DNA of 64,000 bases, from positions 1 to 64,000 of the forward strand of contig CAAETY010000040.1 of NCBI GenBank assembly GCA_900759105.1. The letters run 5' to 3'. The notes beneath the pieces are model-generated. The model saw only the letters and a program-made list of their open reading frames with translations, was not told where the DNA came from and made no database searches. Shown here piece by piece: positions 48,150 to 58,169 of the stretch. Each line of letters starts with the position of its first letter. Within the stretch, counting starts at the first letter, position 1. Origin of the DNA: Peptococcaceae bacterium. Lineage in GTDB: Bacteria; Bacillota; Peptococcia; Peptococcales; Peptococcaceae. A program made the position numbers and the translations under genes.

Positions 48150-49820
48150 ATGTACGCTTTAATTGCTTTTATCCCAATTATTTTGACGGTTGTCTTGATG
48201 ACCGGTTTTTCTTGGCCGGCTAAAAAGGCATTGCCACTCGCATGGGCAATTACATTTGTTTCTGCGATTGCAGTATGGAAAATGACACCTACCCATGCTA
48301 TCGGTTATACTTTAACCGGTTTCCTTAGTGCATTCGAAGTACTTGTTATTATCTTTGGCGCTATCCTTATCATGAACACCTTATCCAGATCTGGTGCGAT
48401 GAGCGCCATCAACCGCATGTTTACCGGGATTACCCCGGATGCACGTTTGCAAGCTATTATCATCGGCTTCATTTTTGGTGGCTTTATCGAAGGGGCTGCA
48501 GGTTTTGGTACACCTGCTGCACTTTGCGCACCACTTCTTATCAGTGTTGGTTTCCCTCCGTTGGCGGCTGCTATTGTAGCACTTGAATTTAACTCTATTC
48601 CGGTACCATTCGGTGCTGTAGGGACACCTACCAATACTGCCTTTACAACTGTAGCAACCGCGTTACAAAATCCTGATGCCTGGAAGACTGCTTTTACACA
48701 ATGGACCGCTTTGCCACTCGCTATTTGCGCACCAGTCATTATGATTATTGGGATCGCTGTTCTTACCAAGCTTTTTGGTAAGGATAAAAAAATTAGCGAT
48801 GTTGTTCCGGTGATTCCGTTTATCATCTATGTTAGTGTGTTGTTTGATACACTCTATCTTTTGATTGCAACCTTTGTTGGCCCTGAATTAACCTCTTTGG
48901 TTTCTTCTGTAATTACTTTGTTTGTGGTAATCTTTACCACTAAAAAAGGATTTTTGGTTCCTAAAAATGTTTGGACTTTCGATAAAAAAGAGGCTTGGGA
49001 CAAGAGCTGGCTCAATGCAACTGAAGTACCAGCGCCAAAAACCAGCGATATGTCTTTGGTGAAAGCGTGGATTCCTTACTTTATTATCGCAATCATCTTG
49101 GTTGCTACCCGTGTTACTCAAAACCAAGGTGCAGCATGGTCCAATGCATTGAAAACCACAACCATTGGTACCGGTGAAAGTGGCGTAATTTTAGGCCTTA
49201 ACTGGAACTGGGCGATTTTGTGGAGTCCTGGGGTTGTATTTATCCTGGTTGCGATTATCACCTTCTTCTTGCATGGTATGCGTTCCCAAGAAATCAAGGG
49301 TGCATTTGAAGATACGATTAAGCAGGTGACCGGTGCTGCTGTTGCTCTTTTCTTTGGGGTTGCAATGGTTAACTTGTTCCGCTTTACCAATATTGACTCT
49401 GAATCCATGGCCGGAATTGCCGAAGCAGTGAAGAGCCCAATGCTTCTCGTTATGGCGCAAGCACTTGCTAATGTAGCTGGGAAAGCCTATATCGTGATTG
49501 CACCATTTATCGGGGTACTTGGTGCGTTTATGTCCGGGTCTAACACGGTATCTAACACCTTGTTCGCTTCTCTTCAATACGAAACTGCCTCACTCCTGTC
49601 TATGCCAACCGTATTTATTGTTGCACTTCAAAATATCGGTGGTGCAATTGGCAACATGGTTTGCGTTAACAATGTTGTTGCAGCTTGTGCGACTACAGGG
49701 ACAATCGGTAATGAAGGGAAAATTATTCGTACCAATGCATTACCAATGGTTATTTTGAGTATTATCACTGTTGCTGTTATTGGCGGTGCGATGCTCTTAG
49801 GCTATAATCCTGCAGTATAA
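48150..49820 (+). CDS. lctP: L-lactate permease (LctP family)
   Basis: 556 residues with about 12-14 transmembrane helices. Imports L-lactate with protons. Conserved segments GGFIEGAAGFGTPAALCAPLL (first part) and FNSIPVPFGAVGTPTNTAF, and the later GAFMSGSNTVSNTLFA, are hallmarks of the family. AGAGGAGG before the ATG. Monocistronic; no lactate dehydrogenase or utilisation genes lie beside it, so use of lactate or its efflux cannot be told apart. Confidence 0.95.
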   Translation: MYALIAFIPIILTVVLMTGFSWPAKKALPLAWAITFVSAIAVWKMTPTHAIGYTLTGFLSAFEVLVIIFGAILIMNTLSRSGAMSAINRMFTGITPDARLQAIIIGFIFGGFIEGAAGFGTPAALCAPLLISVGFPPLAAAIVALEFNSIPVPFGAVGTPTNTAFTTVATALQNPDAWKTAFTQWTALPLAICAPVIMIIGIAVLTKLFGKDKKISDVVPVIPFIIYVSVLFDTLYLLIATFVGPELTSLVSSVITLFVVIFTTKKGFLVPKNVWTFDKKEAWDKSWLNATEVPAPKTSDMSLVKAWIPYFIIAIILVATRVTQNQGAAWSNALKTTTIGTGESGVILGLNWNWAILWSPGVVFILVAIITFFLHGMRSQEIKGAFEDTIKQVTGAAVALFFGVAMVNLFRFTNIDSESMAGIAEAVKSPMLLVMAQALANVAGKAYIVIAPFIGVLGAFMSGSNTVSNTLFASLQYETASLLSMPTVFIVALQNIGGAIGNMVCVNNVVAACATTGTIGNEGKIIRTNALPMVILSIITVAVIGGAMLLGYNPAV

Positions 49821-49832
49821 GTTTTGACTTTT

Positions 49833-49870
49833 AATCGCGTATTCTCAAAGGAGAGTACGCGATTTTTTTA
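49833..49870 (+). terminator. lctP terminator
   Basis: AATCGCGTATTCTC / GAGAGTACGCGATT, a 14-bp stem with an AAAG loop, seven T. Confidence 0.92.
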
Positions 49871-49975
49871 TTTTTGACTCAATTAGTATAAATATAAGAA
49901 GAAAATGAGCCGATGAAACGGAAAATGATGGTGAAAAAAAGATGATAGGAATGGCTTAATGGCGCTATTCTGTAA

Positions 49976-50049
49976 TGACAAAAGGGGGTAATAGTGATAT
50001 AATCTTTATATTGTTTTTTTGGTAAATAACATTTTTATATAGATTTACC
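49976..50049 (+). promoter_or_regulatory. glnN promoter and leader hairpin
   Basis: ATGACA (49976-49981), 16 bases, TATAAT (49998-50003) with TGA before it (extended -10). In the leader, GGTAAAT (50021-50027) and ATTTACC (50043-50049) can pair. The rest of 49871-50109 is AT-rich without other signal. No glutamine riboswitch core seen. Confidence 0.55.
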
Positions 50050-50109
50050 GATTATATAGCGAATAGGCTGTACCAATAGCTAGTTATAGTAGATAAGAGA
50101 GGAACAACA

Positions 50110-52197
50110 ATGAAAGAAAATTTTCTGGATATTTATGCATCAGACGTTTTTAATGACGAAGTGATGCAACAGAGATTGCCAAAGAAAGTCTATGAATCCT
50201 TAAAGGCGACCATCCAAACTGGGTCTGATTTGGATCCGCAAATTGCCGATGTTGTTGCATCCGCAATGAAGGATTGGGCGGTTGAAAAGGGGGCAACGCA
50301 CTTTGCGCATTGGTTTCATCCATTGACTGGTGCTACAGCAGAAAAGCATGACAGTTTCCTTTCTCCACAAAGTGACCGTTCTGCCGTTTTGGAATTTTCC
50401 GGCAAGAACCTCGTTGTTGGTGAGCCGGATGCCTCTTCTTTTCCATCCGGTGGCTTGCGAGATACCTTTGAAGCACGTGGATATACCACTTGGGATCCAA
50501 CATCTCCGGCTTTTGTCAGAGACGGCTCCTTATATATTCCGACCATTTTCATTTCCTACAATGGATATGTGCTTGATAAAAAGACCCCGCTTTTGCGTTC
50601 TATGGCATTGGTGGACAAGGAAGCACAACGTATTTTGCGTCTCTTTGGTGACAAAGAAACAAAGCGCGTAATTCCGTCTATGGGCGCTGAACAGGAATAT
50701 TTCCTCGTTGATGCAGAGCTCTTCAAAAAACGTGAAGACTTGGTTATCTGCGGCCGTACCCTTTTTGGTGCGCCGGCACCAAAGGGCCAAGAGTTCTCTG
50801 ATCACTATTTTGGCGCTATCAATACGCGTGTGGCAGAATTTATGAAGGATGCCGATGAAACCTTATGGCGTATGGGTGTGCCAATCAAGATGAAGCACTC
50901 CGAAGTGGCACCTTGCCAATTTGAAATTGTTCCAAACTATGATTCTTGCAATGTAGCCAATGACCAAAACCAATTATTGATGGCAACCTTGCAAGAGGTG
51001 GCGCGTAAACACGGTTTAGAGTGTCTGTTACATGAAAAACCGTTTGCTGGGATTAATGGCTCCGGGAAGCATATCAACTGGTCTTTGGCAACGGATAGAA
51101 ATGAAAATCTTTTGAGCCCGGGAACCAGCGCAATGGAAAATGCACGATTCTTATTATTTGTATGTGCGATGATTCATGCTGTGGACGAATATCCTGAATT
51201 GCTTCGTTTGACTATTGCAAGTGCGGGCAATGACCATCGTTTGGGTGGGCATGAAGCACCACCGGCTATTTTAAGTATTTTCTTAGGTCAAGAGCTTACC
51301 GATATTCTTGAAAATTTTGAAGCAGGTACAAAATACAACGCTGTTGACAAGGGCTATATTGAACTTGGCGTTAATACTTTGCCACCACTTCCACAGGATA
51401 TCTCCGACCGTAACCGTACTTCTCCATTTGCATTTACCGGTAATAAGTTTGAATTCCGTATGCCGGGTTCTTCTTTGTCCACTGCAGGTCCAAACATTGC
51501 TATTAATACCGCAATTGGCGATATTCTTCGCGATTATGCTGATCGTTTAGAAGATGCAGATGATTTCTGGACAGAATTGAATCACTTATTAAGTGATGAG
51601 TTGGCTGCCCATAAGCGTGTTATCTTTAATGGCAATAACTATTCAGAAGACTGGGTAGAAGAAGCGGAACGTCGCGGATTGCCTAACCTGGCAAATTCCA
51701 TTGAAGCGTATCCAAAATATGTGGAACCAAAGACCATGAACTTGTTCGTGAGAAATGGTATCTATTCTGAAGAGGAAGTCTACTCTAGAATGGAAATCCA
51801 TATGGCAACTTACAGTCGAACCATTAATATTGAGGCGCTTACAATGATTGAAATGTCCAAGAAGGATATTATTCCTTGTGTATTGCGCTATGAAAATATG
51901 CTTGCAAAGCTTCTGTCCAATAAGAAGAGCATTGGCTTGGATATTGAAAAGACTGTTGAGTTTGGTATCATCAACAATTTGTCTGAAGCGTTGAGTCACT
52001 TAAACGATGCGTTGAGTGTGCTTGAAAAAGAATTGGCAGAAGCACAAAACGATGAAAACCTCGAAAGCCAAGCACGTTTGTATCAAAGCAAGGTGCTGCC
52101 GGCAATGAATGTGTTGCGTGCATATAGCGATGCTATTGAACCAATGGTTGATGAATGGGGCATTCCTGACTACACTGCATTGCTACTCGGTTGTTAA
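50110..52197 (+). CDS. glnN: Glutamine synthetase type III
   Basis: 695 residues, the length of GSIII dodecamers (GSI is about 450-470). Makes glutamine from glutamate, ammonia and ATP. Segments GATHFAHWFHPLTG, GAEQEYFLVD, KHSEVAPCQFEIVP and GSGKHINWSL carry the metal- and substrate-binding residues, and the C-terminal helices are typical of type III. GAGAGGAAC before the ATG. No glnR or glnK beside it. Used for ammonia assimilation in anaerobes. Confidence 0.96.
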   Translation: MKENFLDIYASDVFNDEVMQQRLPKKVYESLKATIQTGSDLDPQIADVVASAMKDWAVEKGATHFAHWFHPLTGATAEKHDSFLSPQSDRSAVLEFSGKNLVVGEPDASSFPSGGLRDTFEARGYTTWDPTSPAFVRDGSLYIPTIFISYNGYVLDKKTPLLRSMALVDKEAQRILRLFGDKETKRVIPSMGAEQEYFLVDAELFKKREDLVICGRTLFGAPAPKGQEFSDHYFGAINTRVAEFMKDADETLWRMGVPIKMKHSEVAPCQFEIVPNYDSCNVANDQNQLLMATLQEVARKHGLECLLHEKPFAGINGSGKHINWSLATDRNENLLSPGTSAMENARFLLFVCAMIHAVDEYPELLRLTIASAGNDHRLGGHEAPPAILSIFLGQELTDILENFEAGTKYNAVDKGYIELGVNTLPPLPQDISDRNRTSPFAFTGNKFEFRMPGSSLSTAGPNIAINTAIGDILRDYADRLEDADDFWTELNHLLSDELAAHKRVIFNGNNYSEDWVEEAERRGLPNLANSIEAYPKYVEPKTMNLFVRNGIYSEEEVYSRMEIHMATYSRTINIEALTMIEMSKKDIIPCVLRYENMLAKLLSNKKSIGLDIEKTVEFGIINNLSEALSHLNDALSVLEKELAEAQNDENLESQARLYQSKVLPAMNVLRAYSDAIEPMVDEWGIPDYTALLLGC

Positions 52198-52211
52198 TTA
52201 AACGATTATAG

Positions 52212-52247
52212 AAGAATGGGGGGCTATGAGGGTCCCCATTCTTTTTG
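52212..52247 (+). terminator. glnN terminator
   Basis: AAGAATGGGG / CCCCATTCTT 10-bp stem, 12-base loop, T-run. Confidence 0.9.
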
Positions 52248-52283
52248 TTGAAGTGTCTTTGATTATAATGAAAGGGTGTTAGA

Positions 52284-53858
52284 GTGAGCAGTGGAACAAA
52301 ACTGAAACGTCGCTCTTTGGCGCAAATTACAGGCTTTCTTGTTATTATGAGTGCCTTATCTCGCGTGCTTGGTTATGTCCGTGAAATTGTCATGACTACT
52401 GTTTTTGGGCAGGGGTGGATGACTGACGCTTATAAAGCTGCATTTTTAATACCGGACTTTCTATATCTTGTCCTGATTGGTGGCGCTTTTTCTACAGCAT
52501 TCATTCCGGTATTGAGTGAATACGTCAATAAAGATCAAGAGAATGAGGCGTGGAAGGTTGCAAGTACCATTTTTAACGGGATGCTGATTGCTGTTTTTAT
52601 TGGGATGGCATTTTTCTATCTTTCAGTACCGTTCATCATGGACGAATTTCTTGCAGTTGGGTATGCTGCAGAAACGAGAGAACTCGCTATTTATCTCACA
52701 CGTATCATGCTCATACAAAGCTTTTTTATGTGTTTGAGTGGCGTGTGCCAAGGGATATGTCATGTGTATCAACAATTTACTGCGCCCGCAGTGGGCTCTT
52801 TGCTTTATAATATTGCTATTATTGTTATAGGGATTTGGTTCATGCCTCGAATTGGCATCACCGGCTTTGCAATTGGTGTGGTAGTAGGGAGTTATTTGAA
52901 TGTGATAGCACACTTCCCGATTCTTTTGAAAATCGGTGTGAAGTGGAAACCGGTGCTTGATTTTAAGCATCCGGGTGTAAAAGAATTCTTCCGCTTGGCT
53001 ATTCCGGTAGTACTCGGCTTAAGTGTTATTTACTTGAATTTTTTCGTCACCCAAAACTTGGGCAGTCAATTGGATGAAGGGACGGTTACGGCTCTTAATA
53101 ATGCCAATCGTTTGATGCAGCTGCCGGTAGGGATTTTCGCAACAGCGATTGCTTCCGCATTTTTCCCAACATTAACGGAAATGATAGCAAAGAATGATAT
53201 TAAGAATTTTAAATTAAAGTTAGTAGAAGGGGTTAACCTCAATAACTTTATTTTGATTCCTGCGAGTGTTGGCTTGATGGTGGTTGCGGAGCCACTGATT
53301 CGTGCTCTTTTTATGCAAGGGAAGTTTACCGAAGAAAATGTGGCGGTAACCGCTTCTGTTTTGGTGTTCTATTGCATTGGGATTTTGGGCTATAGTCAGC
53401 AACAGGTGTTAAACCGTGGGATGTACGCGTTGCGTGATAGTAAACGCGCGGTTATCGTAAACTGTGCGATTATCATTATCAATATTATTTTAAGCTTACT
53501 ATTGGTTGGGCCGTTTAGAGCACAAGGGCTTGCATTGGCATATTCTGTTGCAGGGCTTATCTCGATGGTATTGCTTTATATGTTACTTTACAAAAAAGTC
53601 GGGGATTTGGGTGGACGCTCAATTTTAACCTCGTTGGTGAAAACAACCATCGCCTCCATTGTGATGGGGGTTGGTGTAGTTACCTTCTTGAACATCAGTG
53701 ATCACTTTATCGATATCACCTCTAAGACACAACAGCTCGTTGAACTCTTTGGTGCTATTGATGTAGGTGTCATCATCTTTGTTGTGATGGCCGTTGTGCT
53801 CAAAATTGAAGAAATGCAGGCGGCTCTTGCATTAGTAAGAAGAAAATTGCATCGATAA
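52284..53858 (+). CDS. murJ: Lipid II flippase MurJ
   Basis: 524 residues with 14 predicted transmembrane helices (MVF/MOP fold). Flips lipid II across the membrane for peptidoglycan synthesis. SRVLGYVREIVMTTVFG at the front, DAYKAAFLIPDFL and the later NANRLMQLPVGIFATAIASA are hallmarks. GTG start with AAAGGGTG at 52271. Followed 21 bases on by lepA, probably co-transcribed. Confidence 0.94.
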   Translation: MSSGTKLKRRSLAQITGFLVIMSALSRVLGYVREIVMTTVFGQGWMTDAYKAAFLIPDFLYLVLIGGAFSTAFIPVLSEYVNKDQENEAWKVASTIFNGMLIAVFIGMAFFYLSVPFIMDEFLAVGYAAETRELAIYLTRIMLIQSFFMCLSGVCQGICHVYQQFTAPAVGSLLYNIAIIVIGIWFMPRIGITGFAIGVVVGSYLNVIAHFPILLKIGVKWKPVLDFKHPGVKEFFRLAIPVVLGLSVIYLNFFVTQNLGSQLDEGTVTALNNANRLMQLPVGIFATAIASAFFPTLTEMIAKNDIKNFKLKLVEGVNLNNFILIPASVGLMVVAEPLIRALFMQGKFTEENVAVTASVLVFYCIGILGYSQQQVLNRGMYALRDSKRAVIVNCAIIIINIILSLLLVGPFRAQGLALAYSVAGLISMVLLYMLLYKKVGDLGGRSILTSLVKTTIASIVMGVGVVTFLNISDHFIDITSKTQQLVELFGAIDVGVIIFVVMAVVLKIEEMQAALALVRRKLHR

Positions 53859-53879
53859 TGATGGGTGAAAGGAGATTAT

Positions 53880-55679
53880 ATGCAAGAACAGATTCGTAAT
53901 TTTTGTATTATTGCACATATTGACCATGGTAAATCTACCCTGGCAGACCGTTTGCTTGAATATACCGGTGCGGTAACTGAACGTGAAATGCAGGCGCAGC
54001 TTTTGGATAACATGGATATTGAACGTGAACGTGGGATTACCATTAAGCTTCAAACCGTTCGCATTAACTATAAAGCGAAAGACGGCAATGAATATGTTTT
54101 GAACCTGATCGATACTCCGGGGCACGTTGACTTTTCGTATGAAGTATCCCGTTCCTTAGCGGCATGTGAAGGCGCTCTGCTTGTTGTAGATGCAGCGCAA
54201 GGGATTGAAGCGCAAACATTGGCTAATGTTTATTTGGCATTGGAGCATGACTTGGAAATCATACCGGTTATTAATAAAATTGACCTTCCTAGTGCTCAGC
54301 CTGATGTAGTAAAGGATGAGATTGAAGAAGTTATTGGCTTAGATGCGTCTGACGCTATCTTGTGTTCTGCAAAAACCGGTATAGGGATTGAAGATATCCT
54401 TGAAGCGATTGTAGAACGCATACCATCACCGGTGGGTGATGCTAAGGCACCACTCAAGGCAATGATTTTCGACTCTTACTACGATGCATACCGTGGTGCA
54501 ATTGCGTATATTCGTGTTATGGAAGGGACGCTTCGTGATAACACAACTATTCATATGATGCACAATAATCGTTCCTTCGAAGTAACCGAAATCGGTGTAC
54601 ATACACCGAAGGAAAAGAAGGTTAAATCTTTGAGTGCCGGTGAAGTTGGTTATGTAGCAGCCAGCATGAAGCAGGTAAGTGATACCCGTGTAGGGGATAC
54701 AATTACTGATAAGAATCGTCCGGCAGAAGAAGCACTTCCGGGCTATAAGCGTGCTGTACCAATGGTGTTCTGTGGGCTCTACCCTATAGACAATGAACAG
54801 TATCCTGATTTGAAAGATGCGTTGGCAAAGCTTTCCTTAAATGACGCATCATTGGAATTTGAACCAGAAACCTCACAAGCCTTGGGCTTTGGGTTCCGTT
54901 GCGGTTTTTTGGGGATGCTTCACATGGAAATCATCCAAGAACGTTTGGAACGTGAATACAATCTTTCTTTGATTACTACAGCGCCTAGCGTAATCTACCA
55001 TGTGTATCAAACCAATAACACCATGATTGAAGTGGATAACCCATCGCAGTTACCACCGCCACAACGTATTGATCACATCGAAGAACCTTTTGTACGTGTT
55101 AACGTTATGGTGCCAAAGGATTACGTGGGTGCGGTAATGGAGCTTTCTCAAGATAAGCGTGGGATTTTTATCGACATGCAATATATGACAAAGACCCGCG
55201 TTACAGTTATCTATGATATTCCGTTGGCGGAAATTGTATATGACTACTTTGACCTTTTGAAGACCAAAACCAAGGGCTACGCATCTATGGACTATGAAAT
55301 GAATGGCTATCGCAAGAGCAATCTTGTAAAGCTTGACGTATTGGTTAATGGTGAAGCGGTTGATGCCCTTTCTAGCATTGTACATAAAGATAAAGCGTAC
55401 TATCGCGGGCGTGCATTGGTTGGGAAACTTCGCAATCTTATTCCACGCCAAATGTTTGAAGTGCCAATTCAGGCAGCGATTGGGAACAAGGTCATTGCCC
55501 GTGAAACCGTAAAGGCGATGCGTAAAAACGTATTGGATAAGTGTTATGGTGGGGACATTAGCCGTAAGCGCAAACTTCTTGAAAAGCAAAAAGAAGGGAA
55601 AAAGCGCATGAAGCAGGTCGGCAGTGTAGAAATTCCGCAAGAAGCGTTCATGGCGGTTTTGAGCTTGGACGACGAATAA
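53880..55679 (+). CDS. lepA: Elongation factor 4 (LepA)
   Basis: 599 residues. Ribosomal GTPase that acts in initiation or back-translocation. G1 AHIDHGKST at residues about 12-20, G3 DTPGHVDFSYEV, G4 NKIDLP, and the LepA-specific C-terminal domain (DISRKRKLLEKQKEGKKRM). AAAGGAG at 53868-53874 supports ATG 53880, not an upstream in-frame GTG at 53865. Canonical histidine is kept here, in contrast to the EF-G paralogue at 7.3 kb. Confidence 0.97.
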   Translation: MQEQIRNFCIIAHIDHGKSTLADRLLEYTGAVTEREMQAQLLDNMDIERERGITIKLQTVRINYKAKDGNEYVLNLIDTPGHVDFSYEVSRSLAACEGALLVVDAAQGIEAQTLANVYLALEHDLEIIPVINKIDLPSAQPDVVKDEIEEVIGLDASDAILCSAKTGIGIEDILEAIVERIPSPVGDAKAPLKAMIFDSYYDAYRGAIAYIRVMEGTLRDNTTIHMMHNNRSFEVTEIGVHTPKEKKVKSLSAGEVGYVAASMKQVSDTRVGDTITDKNRPAEEALPGYKRAVPMVFCGLYPIDNEQYPDLKDALAKLSLNDASLEFEPETSQALGFGFRCGFLGMLHMEIIQERLEREYNLSLITTAPSVIYHVYQTNNTMIEVDNPSQLPPPQRIDHIEEPFVRVNVMVPKDYVGAVMELSQDKRGIFIDMQYMTKTRVTVIYDIPLAEIVYDYFDLLKTKTKGYASMDYEMNGYRKSNLVKLDVLVNGEAVDALSSIVHKDKAYYRGRALVGKLRNLIPRQMFEVPIQAAIGNKVIARETVKAMRKNVLDKCYGGDISRKRKLLEKQKEGKKRMKQVGSVEIPQEAFMAVLSLDDE

Positions 55680-55686
55680 TAAAGCG

Positions 55687-55717
55687 AAACAGCTGTGATA
55701 TCCACAGCTGTTTTTTT
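55687..55717 (+). terminator. lepA terminator
   Basis: AAACAGCTGTG / CACAGCTGTTT 11-bp stem, ATATC loop, seven T. hemW starts only 17 bases later. Confidence 0.9.
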
Positions 55718-55733
55718 GTAAGGAGATGAGCAT

Positions 55734-56861
55734 ATGCGAGGAGTCTATATTCACATTCCTTTCTGTGAACAAAAATGTGCGTATTGTGACTTTTTGTCAT
55801 TTCCCGGACATCAGGAAAAGAATAAAATGCGTTACGTTGCAGCACTATGCAAAGAAATGCAATTGCGATTGGTAGGAGAGTGGCGATCACCGGATACTGT
55901 TTTTATCGGCGGAGGGACGCCGACAGCACTGACTGCGGGTGAATTGAAGGATTTGTTAGAAACGCTCGGAAAATATATAGATATATCTGAGGTAAGGGAA
56001 TTTACAATGGAAGCCAATCCGGGGACGATTGATGAAGAAAAACTCGAAGTCCTGTTGGAGGGGGGCGTTAACCGATTATCTTTCGGTGTGCAAAGTTTTG
56101 ATGACACACTATTAAAACGTATTGGTCGCATTCATACATCGAAGGATGCGGAAAAAGCAGTGGAAATGGCGCGACGAGCGGGGTTTACTAATATCAACAT
56201 GGATTTGATGTATGGACTTCCTGGGCAAACCGCTACGCAGTGGCGCGCTACAGTAGACCACGCGCTTTCGCTTGCGCCAACACATTTATCGCTCTATCAA
56301 TTAATTCCGGAGCCGTCTACGTTGCTTGTTCGTCAAATGGCACAGGGGATTGTTCCGCCTGTAGATGAAGAAGGTGCGGCAGAATGGTTTGATGCGCAAC
56401 GAGAATGGCTCGCAGATGCGGGATACTATCAGTATGAAATTTCAAATTACGCGCCGAGAGGTTATGAAAGCATTCATAATCAATTGTATTGGAATTTGGA
56501 TGATTATTTAGGATTGGGACTCGGTGCTACAGGATGGGGACGGCCAATACGAAAAAGGAATACAGCTTCTTTTCAAGACTATGTGTCCGCACTGGAAGTG
56601 GGGAAATGTCCGCCAACGGAAGAGGAGTTGTTGACGCGTGATGAGCAAATGAGTGAGAGTGTCTTTATGGCACTTCGCATGAATCATGGGCTCAATCGAT
56701 TGCGTTTTGCATCGTTGTATGATGTTGACGTGGCCGAAGTGTTTAACGATGCAATTCTGGAAGGTGAGGCGAAGGGTTGGCTCGTGTTAAATGACGAAGC
56801 GCTTGCTCTTACAGATATTGGTCGCCGAATGGGTAATTGGGTGTTTGAACTATTTTTATAG
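55734..56861 (+). CDS. hemW: Radical SAM heme chaperone HemW
   Basis: 375 residues. Radical SAM cluster cysteines in HIPFCEQKCAYCDF (CxxxCxxC). FIGGGTPTAL and the EANPGT segment follow. HemW lacks the second Cys/Arg motif of true coproporphyrinogen dehydrogenase (HemN) and inserts heme in respiratory proteins; naming follows that rule. AAGGAGATGAG before the ATG. Located between lepA and hrcA as in many Firmicutes. Confidence 0.93.
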   Translation: MRGVYIHIPFCEQKCAYCDFLSFPGHQEKNKMRYVAALCKEMQLRLVGEWRSPDTVFIGGGTPTALTAGELKDLLETLGKYIDISEVREFTMEANPGTIDEEKLEVLLEGGVNRLSFGVQSFDDTLLKRIGRIHTSKDAEKAVEMARRAGFTNINMDLMYGLPGQTATQWRATVDHALSLAPTHLSLYQLIPEPSTLLVRQMAQGIVPPVDEEGAAEWFDAQREWLADAGYYQYEISNYAPRGYESIHNQLYWNLDDYLGLGLGATGWGRPIRKRNTASFQDYVSALEVGKCPPTEEELLTRDEQMSESVFMALRMNHGLNRLRFASLYDVDVAEVFNDAILEGEAKGWLVLNDEALALTDIGRRMGNWVFELFL

Positions 56862-56871
56862 AAGGAAAAGT

Positions 56872-56907
56872 AAAATGCAACCGCTTGAGAACGGTTGCAT
56901 TTTTTTG
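56872..56907 (+). terminator. hemW terminator
   Basis: AAAATGCAACCG / CGGTTGCATTTT 12-bp stem, 8-base loop, T-run. Confidence 0.92.
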
Positions 56908-56947
56908 TGAGAAAGTGCCTAAGAAACGGACTTTTTTTGTGAATCTC

Positions 56948-57013
56948 TTGACGTTCGGAAAATAAAATGGTATTCTATATCAAGAGTTAGCACTCGATAG
57001 AGTAGAGTGCTAA
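56948..57013 (+). promoter_or_regulatory. hrcA promoter with CIRCE operator
   Basis: TTGACG (56948-56953), 17 bases, TATTCT (56971-56976). TTAGCACTC (56987-56995), 9 bases and GAGTGCTAA (57005-57013) form a perfect CIRCE element around the start of transcription. HrcA binds it and represses the operon until heat shock. Confidence 0.97.
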
Positions 57014-57029
57014 TAAAGGAGGCGAGAGC

Positions 57030-58154
57030 ATGTTAGATGAAAGAAAAGAAAAAATTCTAGCTGCGATTGTCACAGATTTTATAGCAACAGCGGAGCCGGT
57101 TGGTTCGCGCACAATTTCAAAAAAATATGATATTGGTTTTAGCTCAGCCACTATCAGAAATGAAATGTCTGATTTAGAAGAGCTGGGATATATTATTCAA
57201 CCTCATACTTCCGCCGGACGCATTCCAACAGATGTAGGTTATCGCTATTATGTGAATCAATTAATGGCTCAAAACCTGAAAATTTATTCTGATGAGAAAA
57301 TGCTTTACGATGAAATTTGCGCACAGACGAGTATGGATAATGCACGTTTTCATCAATTGCTTAAGCATATGGCGGATGCAACCGGCTATACTGCTATGAT
57401 GGTAGTGCCGGAAGCAGGATATACCAAGCCACTTTTAAGTATGCTTGATTTAATTTACCTTATGCCGGAGCGTGGATTGATGGTTGTTGTTACCGATGAT
57501 GAACGCGTAGAGCAACGTTTGATTGATTTGCCAGAAGGGTTTGGGCCGAAGGAACTGAGTGTCGTAAACAGTGTACTCAGTCACTATTTAAGAGGGCTGT
57601 CAGTGGCTCATTGGCACCGACCGTTGATTGAATTCTTGGTTGACCAAATGGGAACGGCTTCTGAATTTGTCCATAATCTTTTGGATGAGCTGAATGATAT
57701 TCTGAGTCGCAGACAAAAGAAGCAAGTTATTGTAGAAGGCTCCTTGAACCTGCTGTCACATGTAGAGTTTCAGGAAATGCATTTATTAAAGACACTGCTT
57801 CAGGCTTTTGGTGATGAGGATGACGTCGTAAGCTTCTTTAAAAATTTACCTGATAAAGGTTTGGCGATTCGTATTGGTGATGAGAATACAGCAAATTGTA
57901 TTCATGATTGTAGCATGGTTGTTGCCAACTACTCGGTTGGAAAGAATGTCGGACATTTGGCGCTTATCGGACCGAAACGTATGAATTATGCAAAATGTGT
58001 GGCGATGTTGGAGGCGGCGTTAAGCGGTCTTGAACAATTATTTAATCGTATTGAGAAAAACGAAGCCAGAAAAAATGCACTGTCCACAGTGGTTGCTCAT
58101 GATGGCGATTGGAATGGTTGTGCAGAATTGGCGATTTTTAATAAAAACTATTGA
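57030..58154 (+). CDS. hrcA: Heat-inducible transcription repressor HrcA
   Basis: 374 residues, somewhat longer than usual. N-terminal winged helix (EKILAAIVTDFIATAEPVGS, then SSATIRNEMSDLEELGYI), GAF-like middle and dimerisation parts. Represses from the CIRCE site 17 bases upstream. ATG with AAGGAGGCGAG. First of hrcA-grpE-dnaK-dnaJ. Confidence 0.97.
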   Translation: MLDERKEKILAAIVTDFIATAEPVGSRTISKKYDIGFSSATIRNEMSDLEELGYIIQPHTSAGRIPTDVGYRYYVNQLMAQNLKIYSDEKMLYDEICAQTSMDNARFHQLLKHMADATGYTAMMVVPEAGYTKPLLSMLDLIYLMPERGLMVVVTDDERVEQRLIDLPEGFGPKELSVVNSVLSHYLRGLSVAHWHRPLIEFLVDQMGTASEFVHNLLDELNDILSRRQKKQVIVEGSLNLLSHVEFQEMHLLKTLLQAFGDEDDVVSFFKNLPDKGLAIRIGDENTANCIHDCSMVVANYSVGKNVGHLALIGPKRMNYAKCVAMLEAALSGLEQLFNRIEKNEARKNALSTVVAHDGDWNGCAELAIFNKNY

Positions 58155-58169
58155 GAAGGAGTGCAGTGA

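Noticed and set aside
50004..50109. Glutamine riboswitch before glnN
   Set aside because: The conserved glnA-RNA core sequences were not found.
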